A DNA stretch of 64,000 nucleotides from Bdellovibrionales bacterium RIFOXYC1_FULL_37_79 (GTDB taxonomy: Bacteria > Bdellovibrionota > Bacteriovoracia > Bacteriovoracales > Bacteriovoracaceae). The stretch lies in the NCBI GenBank assembly GCA_001770015.1, contig MEQB01000070.1, forward strand, positions 62,001 through 126,000, read 5' to 3'. Position 1 is the first letter of the stretch, and each line of letters begins with the position of its first letter. Position numbers and translations under genes: made by a program. Of this stretch, positions 23,841-33,531 are shown piece by piece. The notes beneath the pieces are model-generated. The model was given only the letters and a program-made list of their open reading frames with translations, was not told the DNA's origin and searched no databases.

Positions 23841-24344
23841 TTATCCCATTTCTTTTTTGGGAGACAACCAGGATGCATCACCAGCACTGCTTTTTATTTT
23901 TATATAGTCACTACTGACTACTGATGTATCTGCCATAACATCACCAAGCCGATGCCCCGAATCGAGTTTGAACAAAATAATTACTTCCAGAGAAATCAAA
24001 ACAAATCCTAAAAAAAGTGCAAATAGCCATCCAATAACCGGAACAATCATACAGGAAAGAGGAATAATAAACGGAAGATTTCTTTTTATCGATTGTTTTA
24101 AACTACAGGGTGATCCATCCTCTAGTGAAATTACTTTCATCCCAATAATCTTTTTTCCAACGGACTGTCCGCCTTGAATAAAATCTGCAAAACACAAATA
24201 AATAATTCCGAGCAAAATTCCAAACGGGTACAAAAAAACCGACAAAAGCATCACAATAAATAAATCAACCGCTTTAGCAACCAACCTAGCAACTTTATGG
24301 GTTTGGGCCGAAGATTTAAAAAGATAATTTCTGTTTTTATTCAT
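23841..24344 (-). CDS. RDD-family membrane protein
   Basis: 167 residues with the Arg-Asp-Asp-type signature LVAKAVDLFIVMLLSVFLY near the start, then GGQSVGKKIIGMKVISL, and a second hydrophobic block (PFIIPLSCMIVPVIGWLFALF). This gives two to four membrane spans. The C-terminal RLGDVMADTSVV is typical of the family. RDD proteins are integral inner-membrane proteins; some act as Na+/H+ antiporters but most have unknown roles. It is transcribed toward polA. Confidence 0.8.
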   Translation of the reverse strand: MNKNRNYLFKSSAQTHKVARLVAKAVDLFIVMLLSVFLYPFGILLGIIYLCFADFIQGGQSVGKKIIGMKVISLEDGSPCSLKQSIKRNLPFIIPLSCMIVPVIGWLFALFLGFVLISLEVIILFKLDSGHRLGDVMADTSVVSSDYIKIKSSAGDASWLSPKKEMG

Positions 24345-24444
24345 ATATTCATTTTAGCGCATTATATTAAGAATACTAATGTGGAATATTTTTCAATATT
24401 AATGCGCGGTGTTTAAAGATCTGGGGTTTTCGATATCAAAGAAA

Positions 24445-24474
24445 TTGATTAGGATATTGGTGTCTTATTAATAT
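24445..24474 (+). promoter_or_regulatory. Predicted promoter of the thioredoxin-gmhA operon
   Basis: TTGATT at 24445-24450 and TAATAT at 24469-24474, 18 bases apart, about 30 bases before the thioredoxin ATG. A GAAGGAG ribosome-binding site follows. Confidence 0.45.
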
Positions 24475-24504
24475 AAAATATTTTTAATATTTGAAGGAGC
24501 ATAA

Positions 24505-24828
24505 ATGAGTTCATTAAAAAGTATAAACGAAAACGATTTTCAAACCGAAGTCTTAAATTCCACCAAGCCAGTGCTAGTTGATTTTTGGGCTGAATGGTGT
24601 GGACCTTGCCGAACCCTTTCCCCTCTTTTGGAAGAAATTGCGGGCGAAATGGGAAATAAAGTATCTATCGTCAAAGTAAATGTTGATAACAACAGCCAGC
24701 TGGCCCAAAAATATGGCATCAGAGGTATCCCCACAATGATTTTTTTCAAAGGTGGCAATCCTTCCAAAACCCTAGTTGGTGTCCAACCCAAAATTGAAAT
24801 TGTTAAATCACTTGAAGAACTGGCTTAA
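24505..24828 (+). CDS. trxA: Thioredoxin
   Basis: 107 residues, the standard thioredoxin length, with the active site W31-C-G-P-C35 inside FWAEWCGPCR and the cis-proline segment GIRGIPTMIFF. It reduces disulfides in cytosolic proteins using electrons from thioredoxin reductase. The ribosome-binding site GAAGGAG is strong. The phosphoheptose isomerase gene begins four bases after its stop. Confidence 0.96.
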   Translation: MSSLKSINENDFQTEVLNSTKPVLVDFWAEWCGPCRTLSPLLEEIAGEMGNKVSIVKVNVDNNSQLAQKYGIRGIPTMIFFKGGNPSKTLVGVQPKIEIVKSLEELA

Positions 24829-24832
24829 TAGC

Positions 24833-25417
24833 ATGGGATCTTTTGTCCAAACAGCTTTCCTCCAAGCGCAAAAAACTCTTGAAGATTTTGTTGGGGTTCC
24901 TGACAATATTGATTTGATTTCCAGATCGGTTAATATTTTGGTGGAAACATTAAAAAGAAATGGCACGATCTATTCATGCGGAAACGGTGGCTCTATGTGT
25001 GATGCTGCTCATTTTGCCGAAGAACTTACGGGATACTTCCGTAAAAAACGTCCCCCTTTGCGGGCCCTTGCCATTAATGATCCTTCATATATTAGCTGCG
25101 TAAGTAACGATCTTGGTTATGAATTTATTTTTTCGAGATTTCTAGAAAGTTTTGGCAAAAGTGGAGACACGCTTATTGCATTATCCACCAGCGGTAACTC
25201 CCTCAACGTAATTAATGCCACAGAAACTGCTAAAAAAAATGGCATCAAAGTGATCGGACTTCTGGGAAAAGATGGTGGAAAGCTAAAAAAACTGGTTGAT
25301 ATCCCTATAATTGTCCCGGCTCACTCCTCCGATAGGATCCAGGAGGTACATATTAAAATTATCCACATTCTGGTTGAAGGAATTGAAAGAAGTCTTTATC
25401 CAGAAAATTATACCTAA
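24833..25417 (+). CDS. gmhA: Phosphoheptose isomerase (sedoheptulose 7-phosphate isomerase)
   Basis: 194 residues from the ATG at 24833; an in-frame start further upstream would run inside trxA. The SIS-domain signatures are SCGNGGSMCDAAHFAEELTG, ALSTSGNS and HSSDRIQEVHIK, which match GmhA. The enzyme converts sedoheptulose 7-phosphate to D-glycero-D-manno-heptose 7-phosphate, the first step toward the LPS inner-core heptose. This implies a Gram-negative envelope with heptose-containing LPS. The related DiaA protein is an alternative, but the RIQEVHI block favours GmhA. There is no separate ribosome-binding site, so it is probably coupled to trxA. Confidence 0.88.
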   Translation: MGSFVQTAFLQAQKTLEDFVGVPDNIDLISRSVNILVETLKRNGTIYSCGNGGSMCDAAHFAEELTGYFRKKRPPLRALAINDPSYISCVSNDLGYEFIFSRFLESFGKSGDTLIALSTSGNSLNVINATETAKKNGIKVIGLLGKDGGKLKKLVDIPIIVPAHSSDRIQEVHIKIIHILVEGIERSLYPENYT

Positions 25418-25544
25418 CAAGAGCACTTACCCGCACGGTTTAGTCAACTTTGGGCAATAAATTCCTTCGATATTTTTTTTCCACTGATAACTATCTGATA
25501 TAAAATAGAGTTATAAGTTTTTTGAAATTAACAAGGAGTTCATT

Positions 25545-26210
25545 GTGTCCATGGAAGAAGGTTTATCACTTGTAACTATAATCAACAGTGTCGCATCATT
25601 CATGCAAAACGGTGGAATTTTCATGTGGGTTATCGCCGCCACTTGGGCGATTGGACTTGCCATCAGCATGGATCGCTTTTTAAAACTCGCCAATAAATAC
25701 GATATTGATGGCCCTTCATTTATGAATGAATTGCAAAGATATATCCTGTCGAACGATATACAAGGTGCCATACGAGTATGTTCTGGATCAATGGCCATGT
25801 TACCCAAGGTTTTAAAAAGTGGTCTCAAAAGATCGACTCAATCTCCAGATCAAATTCAAAATGCAATAGATGCCACTGCCTTGGAAGTGATTCCAAAAAT
25901 TGAATTGAGACTCAATTATTTGCAATTGATTGCCAACATCTCCACTTTATTTGGACTGCTTGGAACAATTCAAGGTCTGATTATGGCCTTTGCAGCTCTT
26001 AAAGATGTGGACCCTACTCAGAAAGCACAATTTTTAGCCGACGGTATCTCCATGGCGATGAACACTACATTCCTAGGTTTACTTGCAGCAATTAGCATTA
26101 TGGTTTTTCACACTTTTTTATCAAGCAAGTCTGAAAAAATTGTAAATGAAATTGATGAATATTCTGTAAAACTTATGGATCTTCTAGGAACAAAAAAAAT
26201 TAGTGAATAA
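25545..26210 (+). CDS. MotA/TolQ/ExbB-family proton channel protein (AglR-like)
   Basis: 221 residues from a GTG preceded by AAGGAG. Membrane segments lie at about 20-40 (GGIFMWVIAATWAIGLAIS), 125-145 (LIANISTLFGLLGTIQGL) and 160-185. The second and third form the conserved TolQ/ExbB channel core. Two ExbD/TolR-type genes follow, giving the ExbB-ExbD-ExbD arrangement seen in the Myxococcus AglRQS gliding motor. The motor uses the proton-motive force to do work across the envelope. The neighbouring operon encodes likely partners, including an AgmX/PglI-type protein. Confidence 0.85.
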   Translation: MSMEEGLSLVTIINSVASFMQNGGIFMWVIAATWAIGLAISMDRFLKLANKYDIDGPSFMNELQRYILSNDIQGAIRVCSGSMAMLPKVLKSGLKRSTQSPDQIQNAIDATALEVIPKIELRLNYLQLIANISTLFGLLGTIQGLIMAFAALKDVDPTQKAQFLADGISMAMNTTFLGLLAAISIMVFHTFLSSKSEKIVNEIDEYSVKLMDLLGTKKISE

Positions 26211-26227
26211 TTAAAAAGGTGGATAAC

Positions 26228-26755
26228 GTGTATAGAGTCCCAAGTCGAAGAAAAAGGAAAATTAAAACTGAAAAACCAAATCTAATTCCAATCATGGATG
26301 CAACTTTTATTTTCATTTTTTTCCTTTTAATGTCCGTTAATTTTATTAAAATTTTTGAAATTCAAAGTGATGTGCCACTGGTATCGAACCGGGAACCTCC
26401 TCCCGATAAAAAACAACTTGCGCTCACTTTAAAAATCACTGCCGACTCCATCAACATCTATACTGGAATTCCAAGTTCTTTTTATAAAAAAATAACCAAC
26501 ATTAATACCGGCGACTATGATCTGGAAAAATTACATACCACATTGGTCGATTTAAAATCAGGAAATCAAAAAGAAAAAACTGTCATCCTTGATCCCGAAG
26601 TAGATCTTGAATATGAAAAAATAGTTCAGATCATGGATGCCATAAGAATACTGAGACCGACCGACGAAGCGTTCTTTAACACAGGAAAAGACGGAGTCGC
26701 CCAGAAAATACAAGAACTATTTAGTAACATCATATTTGGAGATATCCAAAGCTAG
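26228..26755 (+). CDS. ExbD/TolR-family protein 1 (AglQ/AglS-like)
   Basis: 175 residues from the GTG at 26228, which has AGGTGG six bases upstream; the earlier GTG at 26219 would overlap that site. A basic N-terminus (RRKRKIK) is followed by NLIPIMDATFIFIFFLLM, the single membrane helix with the proton-binding Asp (MDA) typical of TolR/ExbD. The rest is periplasmic. It is the middle gene of the three-gene motor operon, ending 7 bp before the second ExbD-like gene. Confidence 0.85.
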   Translation: MYRVPSRRKRKIKTEKPNLIPIMDATFIFIFFLLMSVNFIKIFEIQSDVPLVSNREPPPDKKQLALTLKITADSINIYTGIPSSFYKKITNINTGDYDLEKLHTTLVDLKSGNQKEKTVILDPEVDLEYEKIVQIMDAIRILRPTDEAFFNTGKDGVAQKIQELFSNIIFGDIQS

Positions 26756-26762
26756 GTGAATT

Positions 26763-27293
26763 ATGCCCAAATCAAGATTTATACGAAACCGAGGAACAAG
26801 AAGAAAAAAGAACGTTATCGAGATGGATATCACTTCCCTTCTCGATATTCTGGTTATTCTTCTGGTTTTTTTAATTAAAAGTTACGATTCTTCAAATGTA
26901 AATTTAAATGTTCCCAAAGGAATTCATCTTCCCTTATCTGAATCCCAAAGTATAAATACCGCAGGTGTCATGGTTCAAGTATCTCCTACCACAATCTGGG
27001 TGGATGATGTGGTCGTTTTAAACTCCGAGGCTTTAAGCGAGATGGAAGAAAGAAATGCCTATGATATGGGTAAAAGAAGAATAATCCCTCTTTTCAACGA
27101 ATTGGTTAAAAAAGTTGACAAGTTTAAAGAAATTGAAAAAGCAGCGGAAGGGGCACCAAAATTTTCAGGAATTGTGAATTTAATTGTGGATAAAACAGTT
27201 AAATATTCATATGTAAAAAAATTAATGTTCACATGTGCAGAAGCCGGCTTTCAAAAATACAAATTTGTAGTTCGAGGCGAAGAACAAATCTAA
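26763..27293 (+). CDS. ExbD/TolR-family protein 2 (AglQ/AglS-like)
   Basis: 176 residues. A basic N-terminus (RNRGTRRKK) and EMDITSLLDILVILLVFLI give the canonical ExbD helix with the functional Asp in DITSLLDI. The periplasmic part includes NVNLNVPKGIHLPLSES and a C-terminal FKYVVRGE-like end. Two non-identical ExbD-like proteins with one ExbB-like protein mirror AglQ and AglS in Myxococcus. The gene ends facing the convergent FHA protein gene, 128 bp away; no clear terminator was seen there. Confidence 0.85.
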   Translation: MPKSRFIRNRGTRRKKNVIEMDITSLLDILVILLVFLIKSYDSSNVNLNVPKGIHLPLSESQSINTAGVMVQVSPTTIWVDDVVVLNSEALSEMEERNAYDMGKRRIIPLFNELVKKVDKFKEIEKAAEGAPKFSGIVNLIVDKTVKYSYVKKLMFTCAEAGFQKYKFVVRGEEQI

Positions 27294-27421
27294 TTTTTAT
27301 ATTTCTCAACATACATTAAACATATTTATCAAAAACCATCAGGTATTTGCATTGCTTGAAAACAATTCAATTCAAATTGGATTTATTCAATTATTGGTGT
27401 AACTATCTTTCCTTCAACATC

Positions 27422-29488
27422 TTACTGTCTTGGATAAAAATTCATCGGCTGACTGACTTCCACTACACCTCCACCCATGGGCTCTGGAAATCTGATTCCC
27501 CGTAAGACATTTATAACGCATTTTTTTACGTTAGCAGGCATGGAACTTTGTCCAACAACGCCAGCACGGGTAACATGCCCCGACGATCCAATGATAAAAT
27601 TAAGTGGAACAATTCCATCAAACGCAGCTTTCGAGCGATCCAATTCCTGTTGGTAACAATTTCTAAATTGAGGAATATGATCCTGCAAAATTCTTCTAAT
27701 AACGTCAGGATCCATTGATCCCATCAAAACCTCTGGAGAGGGTACACCAACGGTATAAATACTTCTCTTATTGGCCAGTCCCGAAACCCCCTTACTGGCA
27801 TCTAGCTTACCTTCTGTCGTTCCAGACAAGGATCCAGTTTTTGTACTAACCGTGGCCAGTTTGCTGGTAGCAGATTCCACGCCAGTGCCTTCCAAGGTAC
27901 TTGAAGACCCTTCCTCACCAGCAGAAGATGCCACATTTGAGACAGCTGCTGCTGAACCACCTTTGGCCAAGACTGAACTTAAGGTGCTATTAAAATTAAT
28001 TGCCTTATAAGTGTCCACATGACCTTGAGACTGGTGATTATTCAGATTTGCCCTTTGAGGTGTGGTTCTTTGAGGTACCGCTTTTTTAGGAGTGGTTCCT
28101 GGACGATCAGGCGAATTGCTTACCATGGGCTTAATTTTATCAACATCAGCCTTTTTGGGCTCTGCTTTTTTTGCCGGCTTGGTCGTTATAGCATTTTCCA
28201 CACCAGATTTTTCGACAGGTTTTTCCTTAACCACATTTTCTTTTTTAGGTTCTGGTGTTTTTGGTTGTTCTGGCTTTAACTGTTCTGGTTTTAATTTCTC
28301 AGGGGATTTTTGCACTTGTTTGGGTTTTTCCGGAGTCATATCAACGGCCGGAGATTTGGTGGCAATCAGTTTCATTTTTTGTTTATATACAATGGTGGCG
28401 ATCCGCTCGGGATTTTTTTCCTCTTCCAATTCTGTGTCAACTTGATAAAACGCAATCGGACCCAACAAAAGAAATAATAAGAAAAAAGTCAAAACCAAAA
28501 TCTTTTTAAAATCCTTGTCTCTCCTAAAAAAAGGCGCTGGCTTGACTTCAGGTGGGGCATCTGTTCTTCTAACAAAAATCTGAATATTCCCCGCTAAAAA
28601 TCTTACAATATCATTACTTCTAAGCGATATTGAGGGTATATTACTGGCAATTTCGCTGGTATTTTTATCAGACAAAATCATGCTTTCATAACCATCTGGA
28701 CGATAAACCACCACTTCATTATCACTAATTTCCAAAAACTGGAATTTATCCTTTTTTGACAGATACGGAAACTCTAATTCATTATTAACCGGTTTAAACC
28801 CCACTAACTTATAAATACCTTTCTTAGCCGGAAGATAATCAACTGAAAATATCCTATCTCGAGAAAGAATAATGACTTCTACAGCGGTTTTTCTTATATC
28901 GTATTTAAAAATGGGATATAAATAATCAATATCCTCAAATATATATTCACTAAATTCTGCACTTGGGTCTTTGGAAAGGGGATATTCCACTCTCGGAATA
29001 TTTTCAATTTCCTTTTTAATTCTCTCCTCTTCTTTTTTTACTATGCCAGGAGAACTCGGTGGTGTTTTAATTTCCGCAATAGCAGGAGGAAGATCTGATC
29101 CAATAATCACAGAAGCATGCTTTGACAAGACGGATGGAATTTTAGCTTCTTCACTTACTCGAGAAAAAACAAATTCATAATTTCCAAATTTCAGAACATC
29201 ATTTAATTTAAAATCTGCTTTAATCACCTTTTGCCCGTTTAAAAAACATCCCGTCTGGCTATTCATATCATAAAGCTTGAAAGTCTGATCTCCAACTTCA
29301 ACCACCGCATGAATGGGAGCAATCCCGGTAAACGGCAAATAAATTTCACATGTTTCAGAACTGCCCAGGAGTTTCCTCCCTTTGGCAAACCGAATCCCTT
29401 TCGCCTTGATACCTTTGGGCCTTAATTCAAAAAATGTTCTTTCTTTTGTATTGTGTAACTCCACACCTAACCCCTTGATAAATCCCAA
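27422..29488 (-). CDS. FHA-TM-AgmX/PglI C-terminal domain protein (GltG-like)
   Basis: 688 residues. Residues about 20-110 are an FHA-like domain (KLLGSSETCEIYL, IAPIHAVVE, NSQTGCFLNG). A single membrane helix lies at about 326-348 (ILVLTFFLLFLLLGPIAFY). A Pro/Lys-rich periplasmic linker follows at about 380-500. The last 100 residues (IRRILQDHIPQFRNCYQQEL, GHVTRAGVVGQSS, FPEPMGGG) match the TonB-like AgmX/PglI C-terminal domain of myxobacterial gliding proteins. It would carry motor movement across the periplasm to outer-membrane partners. It is the last gene of the tightly packed operon that begins with the beta-barrel protein. Confidence 0.85.
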   Translation of the reverse strand: MGFIKGLGVELHNTKERTFFELRPKGIKAKGIRFAKGRKLLGSSETCEIYLPFTGIAPIHAVVEVGDQTFKLYDMNSQTGCFLNGQKVIKADFKLNDVLKFGNYEFVFSRVSEEAKIPSVLSKHASVIIGSDLPPAIAEIKTPPSSPGIVKKEEERIKKEIENIPRVEYPLSKDPSAEFSEYIFEDIDYLYPIFKYDIRKTAVEVIILSRDRIFSVDYLPAKKGIYKLVGFKPVNNELEFPYLSKKDKFQFLEISDNEVVVYRPDGYESMILSDKNTSEIASNIPSISLRSNDIVRFLAGNIQIFVRRTDAPPEVKPAPFFRRDKDFKKILVLTFFLLFLLLGPIAFYQVDTELEEEKNPERIATIVYKQKMKLIATKSPAVDMTPEKPKQVQKSPEKLKPEQLKPEQPKTPEPKKENVVKEKPVEKSGVENAITTKPAKKAEPKKADVDKIKPMVSNSPDRPGTTPKKAVPQRTTPQRANLNNHQSQGHVDTYKAINFNSTLSSVLAKGGSAAAVSNVASSAGEEGSSSTLEGTGVESATSKLATVSTKTGSLSGTTEGKLDASKGVSGLANKRSIYTVGVPSPEVLMGSMDPDVIRRILQDHIPQFRNCYQQELDRSKAAFDGIVPLNFIIGSSGHVTRAGVVGQSSMPANVKKCVINVLRGIRFPEPMGGGVVEVSQPMNFYPRQ

Positions 29489-29489
29489 T

Positions 29490-29750
29490 CTATCTAATTC
29501 TTTCCACTGCCTTTTTTATTTCTGCATGAAAGTTTTTTCGATATGGTAACTTGTTGCTAAATTTTCTTTGAAATCTCGAAGAAACACTTAAATCCCCAGG
29601 TGATCCGGTCTCCCCTTCAACTACCATGTCCTCAAAATCAAACTTTTCATATTGCTTGTATTTGTAAACAATTTCAGGTTTCTTAACCTCCGCAAATCCA
29701 GCAAAAACAAACACCATCCAAAATAAAATTACTAAACATAACCTCATCAC
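29490..29750 (-). CDS. Small secreted protein of the Glt-like cluster
   Basis: 86 residues with a signal peptide (hydrophobic up to about residue 20). A polar mature part includes YKYKQYEKFDFEDMVVEGE and a basic FQRKFSNKLPYRKNF. It overlaps the TPR lipoprotein gene by 4 bp and lies 1 bp before the FHA/AgmX gene. Myxococcus gliding loci carry a similarly small periplasmic protein between TPR and FHA genes; equivalence is inferred from position and size. Confidence 0.65.
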   Translation of the reverse strand: MMRLCLVILFWMVFVFAGFAEVKKPEIVYKYKQYEKFDFEDMVVEGETGSPGDLSVSSRFQRKFSNKLPYRKNFHAEIKKAVERIR

Positions 29751-30649
29751 TGAACTCCTATATAGTTTTTCACTTTTTTATAGTAATTAGCTAACTGACC
29801 TAGTTTAGCATCATTAATTTTATCAAGAACTGAAGCCGCCTCTTGCTTTTTTCCTAACATTTTAAGAGCAACGGCATAGTTTAATCCGATATAAGGCTCT
29901 TCAAGGGACTCATTATTAATTTTTTGCCAATAGGCCAGGGCTCCGGAGGTATTCCCCAACATGAAATAGGACATTGCCATTCCATTAAGCGCATCAACAT
30001 CACCCGGATTTTTATTTAATAATGATTTGAAAATATTTTTTGCCTTCTCGGCAAAACCATAACGTAAATAAAGCTGACCGATATTAAACAGCGGAGTTAA
30101 AACAAAGCTATTCAACTTGGAAGCTTTTTCATAAACTTTAAGCGCCTTATAATGATCTCCTTCTTGCTGATAAATGACACCATGATTATTTATCGCAGGA
30201 ACATAATTGGGATTAAGATCCCTCGCCTTGTTATAGTACAAAAAAGCTTTTTTGGTTTCACCTTTTAAAAAGTAACAAGTTCCAATTTGATTCCAATAAC
30301 TAGGATGATTTTTAAATGCGAAATAGGTTCTGTCAAAGATTTCAAACGCCGAATCAAATTGTTTTCGATAACACAAACTGATTCCTTTAGAAATGACATT
30401 ACTCACCTTATTTTCCACCACCATCAATTTTGGTTCGGATACTCTCGCCATCGATTCTTTTGCCAAAGAATCGTCATTAACTTCCACATCCTCAAAAACA
30501 TCTTCATGTTCCCTATAAGGAACTTCTTCAATGACCTTGAAATCCTCGTTGCTAATTGAATCAAATTCAAAGTCGAGATTATCACTTTGTTGCGTGCTGG
30601 CACAACTATATAACAAAAGCACCAACATAAAATTAATTACCCAATTCAT
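29747..30649 (-). CDS. TPR lipoprotein of the Glt-like cluster
   Basis: 300 residues. The N-terminus FMLVLLLYSC ends in a lipobox Cys at residue 16, so the protein is likely membrane-anchored. After an acidic linker come about five tetratricopeptide repeats (for example YWNQIGTCYFLKGETKKAF and PAINNHGVIYQQEGDHYKA). Such proteins scaffold multiprotein envelope complexes. ATGA overlaps at both ends tie it to the upstream 961-residue protein and the downstream small protein. A GltE-like role is possible but not certain. Confidence 0.75.
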   Translation of the reverse strand: MNWVINFMLVLLLYSCASTQQSDNLDFEFDSISNEDFKVIEEVPYREHEDVFEDVEVNDDSLAKESMARVSEPKLMVVENKVSNVISKGISLCYRKQFDSAFEIFDRTYFAFKNHPSYWNQIGTCYFLKGETKKAFLYYNKARDLNPNYVPAINNHGVIYQQEGDHYKALKVYEKASKLNSFVLTPLFNIGQLYLRYGFAEKAKNIFKSLLNKNPGDVDALNGMAMSYFMLGNTSGALAYWQKINNESLEEPYIGLNYAVALKMLGKKQEAASVLDKINDAKLGQLANYYKKVKNYIGVQ

Positions 30650-33531
30650 CGTCTTCCCCCTCGATCCATCAAAACTCCACCTGGGGTATATATATACTCG
30701 ATCTGGATCGGCATTTTAGCGGTATTTAAAAACAGATAATTTTCATTTGATAAAATATCGTTGCTAACTATTTGGCGTCTGGCCTCTGCCATGAACTCAT
30801 TTGATCTCTTTTCCAGATCTCTTGATAAGTCGTACATACTCTTTTTAAATGAGGATACATAATCAGCTGATTTTCCGGGGGGAGTAAACTCTCTCATATC
30901 AGTAATGATAGTTAAATAATTTTCAATCAACACTTTATAAGCACGCACCAGGCCTTTGCCAGACCCTATACTTAACACCTCCAGCGCCTCATCAGTAAGC
31001 TTTTTTAATTGTACAAATTTATTTTGTAATAAAGCATTATACTTTTCTTCAGGAAAAACCGGAGTTATCTCTTTAAATTTTCTAATTTCAACATTCAAAT
31101 CTTCCACCTTAAAGGCGGCAACCACATCCAATCCCTTAAGAGGAACCTGGTATTTATTTTTTTTAGCAGTAGCAAAATAGGAAAAAATCTTTCCTTTAAA
31201 TTCCTGGGCCTTTTCGGTTCTGCTATTTTGAATTAGCTCGTTTCGCAACTTGTAAACTGGTTCTATCAATTCGGCTTGTAAAACCGGCGATTTTTCCATA
31301 ATACTCACTTGATCTTCAACAGAATTCCATCTTTTAAGTTCCACTAACGATTGTAATACTTCAATATTGGCCTGATCAATTAAATCCTGGGGGATCTCAC
31401 AGAGGGCCGTTTGTCTGATCAGGTTTCTCACCTCCTCTATCCTTTGATCTGCCAGATACATAATATAGGCGTTTTTAAAAAATGTTTTTTTCTTGGTCGA
31501 GCTAGTTTTACAAATTTTTAAAAGCGTTTTCTCATAGACAAAGACTGATTCATTAAACTTCCTTCGATTGAACATTTCATTTCCAATGGCCAAAAAAGAT
31601 GTATCAAATTTGGCAACGTCCTGGGCATCCATCAATTGTAAAGCCCTTTCCGCCCAATTGACGGTTCTTTTAACATCTTTTAATTCATTAAAAAGAAGCA
31701 TGATATTGTATGCAGCATATTTTTTTTCTTCGGAAGAAGAATCTTTATCCTTGTAAATCCCGACATAAGTCACCAATGCTCTTTTTTTATCTCCCTTACT
31801 CATCAAACCTTGAACATTTTCAAACTGCATGGCCAGTGATATCTTGTTAAGTTGGGCAGCATATTTATTATTAACCACAAATTCATTTCTTTTTATTCTT
31901 TCCACCCATTTAGCAAAATTCTCCCGGTCTTTATTGGCTTTGTAATAATCCATTATAGCAGCCAGCATGGCTTCCTGTTTGGCATGAGCGTACGGGAAAT
32001 GCTTCCGAAACATTAATAGCGTTTTTTCCGCTTCTACAATATTTTTTTTCTCCATATGACCGGTAAAAAGTCTTTGATAAATTTTAAATGCTTCATCAGA
32101 CTTAGGATTATTTTTAAGATAATCATTAAATACTTGCACGGTAAATTTTTTCTTTTTATCCGAACCAACACCTTTTTGATCAAGAGACGCCACCAACCCC
32201 TTACTAGCAAGTTCAGCAATCTTGCTATCACCAGCGGTATTTGCTTTTTGTGCTGCCGAATCATAATAATCAATTGCCTCGTCAAATTTATCAGCAGCAT
32301 ATAAGGTTTCTGCAATGGTAAACTCATATAGGTAAGCCTTTGACGGATCAACTTCTTTTAAAATTTCAAAATACCCCACTGCCATATTGGCCTTTTGGGT
32401 TCGTTTAGCCTTATCATGCTCATAGGTTTTAGCAGCCACCTGGTTTTGTAATATTGCCGATATTTTTTTCAATTGATACAAATATTGTTTCTCTTGGTCT
32501 TCATTCAATTTCTTGCTTAACTGATATGGCTTAAGCTTTTTACAAGTCCCCAAATGCGAGGAATAATTACCAGACCGGTCGTATAAATCTAAAAGAGCAA
32601 TATTGGCTTGTAATTGCTTATCTTCATCTTCCAATGTCGTCACAGCTTGCGCCAAAGTTTTTTCCGCTGAAGCATATTTTCCGTAACTGATTAGATGCTG
32701 ACCAACTTTTAATAAATTTTCTCCGACATCTTTTCCGGATTTTTCATAAAACTCAGCAGCCTTGTTAGGGTTGCCGGCTGTTGAATAAAAATACCCCAGA
32801 TCACGAGCAGCTCGATCAGACACGTCAATATATTTATCATCACTACTTTTATCATGCACCTGTTTCATAATATCAATTGCCTTTTGATATTTTTTTTCTT
32901 TGAAATAACTCCATGACAAATTATAGGCATCCTTGGTCCACCATTTATCATCATGTTCATTCAGCGCCGCCTCGTAAAGTCTGATAGCAGGCTTGTATTC
33001 CCCGTCATTATAGTGCATTTCAGCCAAGGCAATTTGGGTTTTAATTTTTAATAATTGATTCCCGGTTGACCCTTTTAAAGCACGGGCGTAATATTTTTTA
33101 GCTTCCTTATATTTTTGAAACTCCTGAGCATTGGCCCCCAAAATATAGTACACTTCGGTTTTTTTATTTATTCTAGGAAATTTTTTCAAAATAAAAAAAC
33201 AAACTTTTTGAGCCTGAATAAAATATTTTTTAGAATTATTAAAATAGGCACTCTTGTTTGCCTTACGTCTGGTATCAACAGACTCAGACAAATATTTCTT
33301 ATTTTCTGATTCCTTGATTAAACGTGCTTTTTCCAGCAATAGCTCTGCCATTCTCAACAATATGGTGGGATTATTGCTTTTATTTTGCTTATTCAATCTG
33401 GATATTTCTACCAATTCTTCATCTATAATTTTTAATAACGCAACTTTTCGTTCCTCTACATTATCATCTGAGAAAACATTTAAACCACCAAGTAAGGATA
33501 AGATAATCAAAATGACTAAATATACTTTCAT
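30646..33531 (-). CDS. Large periplasmic TPR protein of the Glt-like cluster
   Basis: 961 residues with a signal peptide (LVILIILSLLGGLNVFS). They are followed by many TPR-like helical repeats through about residue 650 (KYKEAKKYYARAL, YKPAIRLYEAALNE, YQKAIDIMKQV, FDEAIDYYDSAA). The last 250 residues are helical without clear repeats. In Myxococcus a similar long TPR protein (GltD/AgnA) is part of the periplasmic gliding complex. It overlaps both neighbouring genes by 4 bp, showing strict co-expression. Confidence 0.8.
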   Translation of the reverse strand: MKVYLVILIILSLLGGLNVFSDDNVEERKVALLKIIDEELVEISRLNKQNKSNNPTILLRMAELLLEKARLIKESENKKYLSESVDTRRKANKSAYFNNSKKYFIQAQKVCFFILKKFPRINKKTEVYYILGANAQEFQKYKEAKKYYARALKGSTGNQLLKIKTQIALAEMHYNDGEYKPAIRLYEAALNEHDDKWWTKDAYNLSWSYFKEKKYQKAIDIMKQVHDKSSDDKYIDVSDRAARDLGYFYSTAGNPNKAAEFYEKSGKDVGENLLKVGQHLISYGKYASAEKTLAQAVTTLEDEDKQLQANIALLDLYDRSGNYSSHLGTCKKLKPYQLSKKLNEDQEKQYLYQLKKISAILQNQVAAKTYEHDKAKRTQKANMAVGYFEILKEVDPSKAYLYEFTIAETLYAADKFDEAIDYYDSAAQKANTAGDSKIAELASKGLVASLDQKGVGSDKKKKFTVQVFNDYLKNNPKSDEAFKIYQRLFTGHMEKKNIVEAEKTLLMFRKHFPYAHAKQEAMLAAIMDYYKANKDRENFAKWVERIKRNEFVVNNKYAAQLNKISLAMQFENVQGLMSKGDKKRALVTYVGIYKDKDSSSEEKKYAAYNIMLLFNELKDVKRTVNWAERALQLMDAQDVAKFDTSFLAIGNEMFNRRKFNESVFVYEKTLLKICKTSSTKKKTFFKNAYIMYLADQRIEEVRNLIRQTALCEIPQDLIDQANIEVLQSLVELKRWNSVEDQVSIMEKSPVLQAELIEPVYKLRNELIQNSRTEKAQEFKGKIFSYFATAKKNKYQVPLKGLDVVAAFKVEDLNVEIRKFKEITPVFPEEKYNALLQNKFVQLKKLTDEALEVLSIGSGKGLVRAYKVLIENYLTIITDMREFTPPGKSADYVSSFKKSMYDLSRDLEKRSNEFMAEARRQIVSNDILSNENYLFLNTAKMPIQIEYIYTPGGVLMDRGGRR

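Noticed and set aside
24776-24832. Extended gmhA start inside trxA
   Set aside because: The extra residues are out-of-frame trxA sequence; the ATG at 24833 fits the family length.
27294-27421. Bidirectional terminator between the ExbD gene and the FHA gene
   Set aside because: Only weak AT-rich inverted repeats are present, without a G+C stem and T run.
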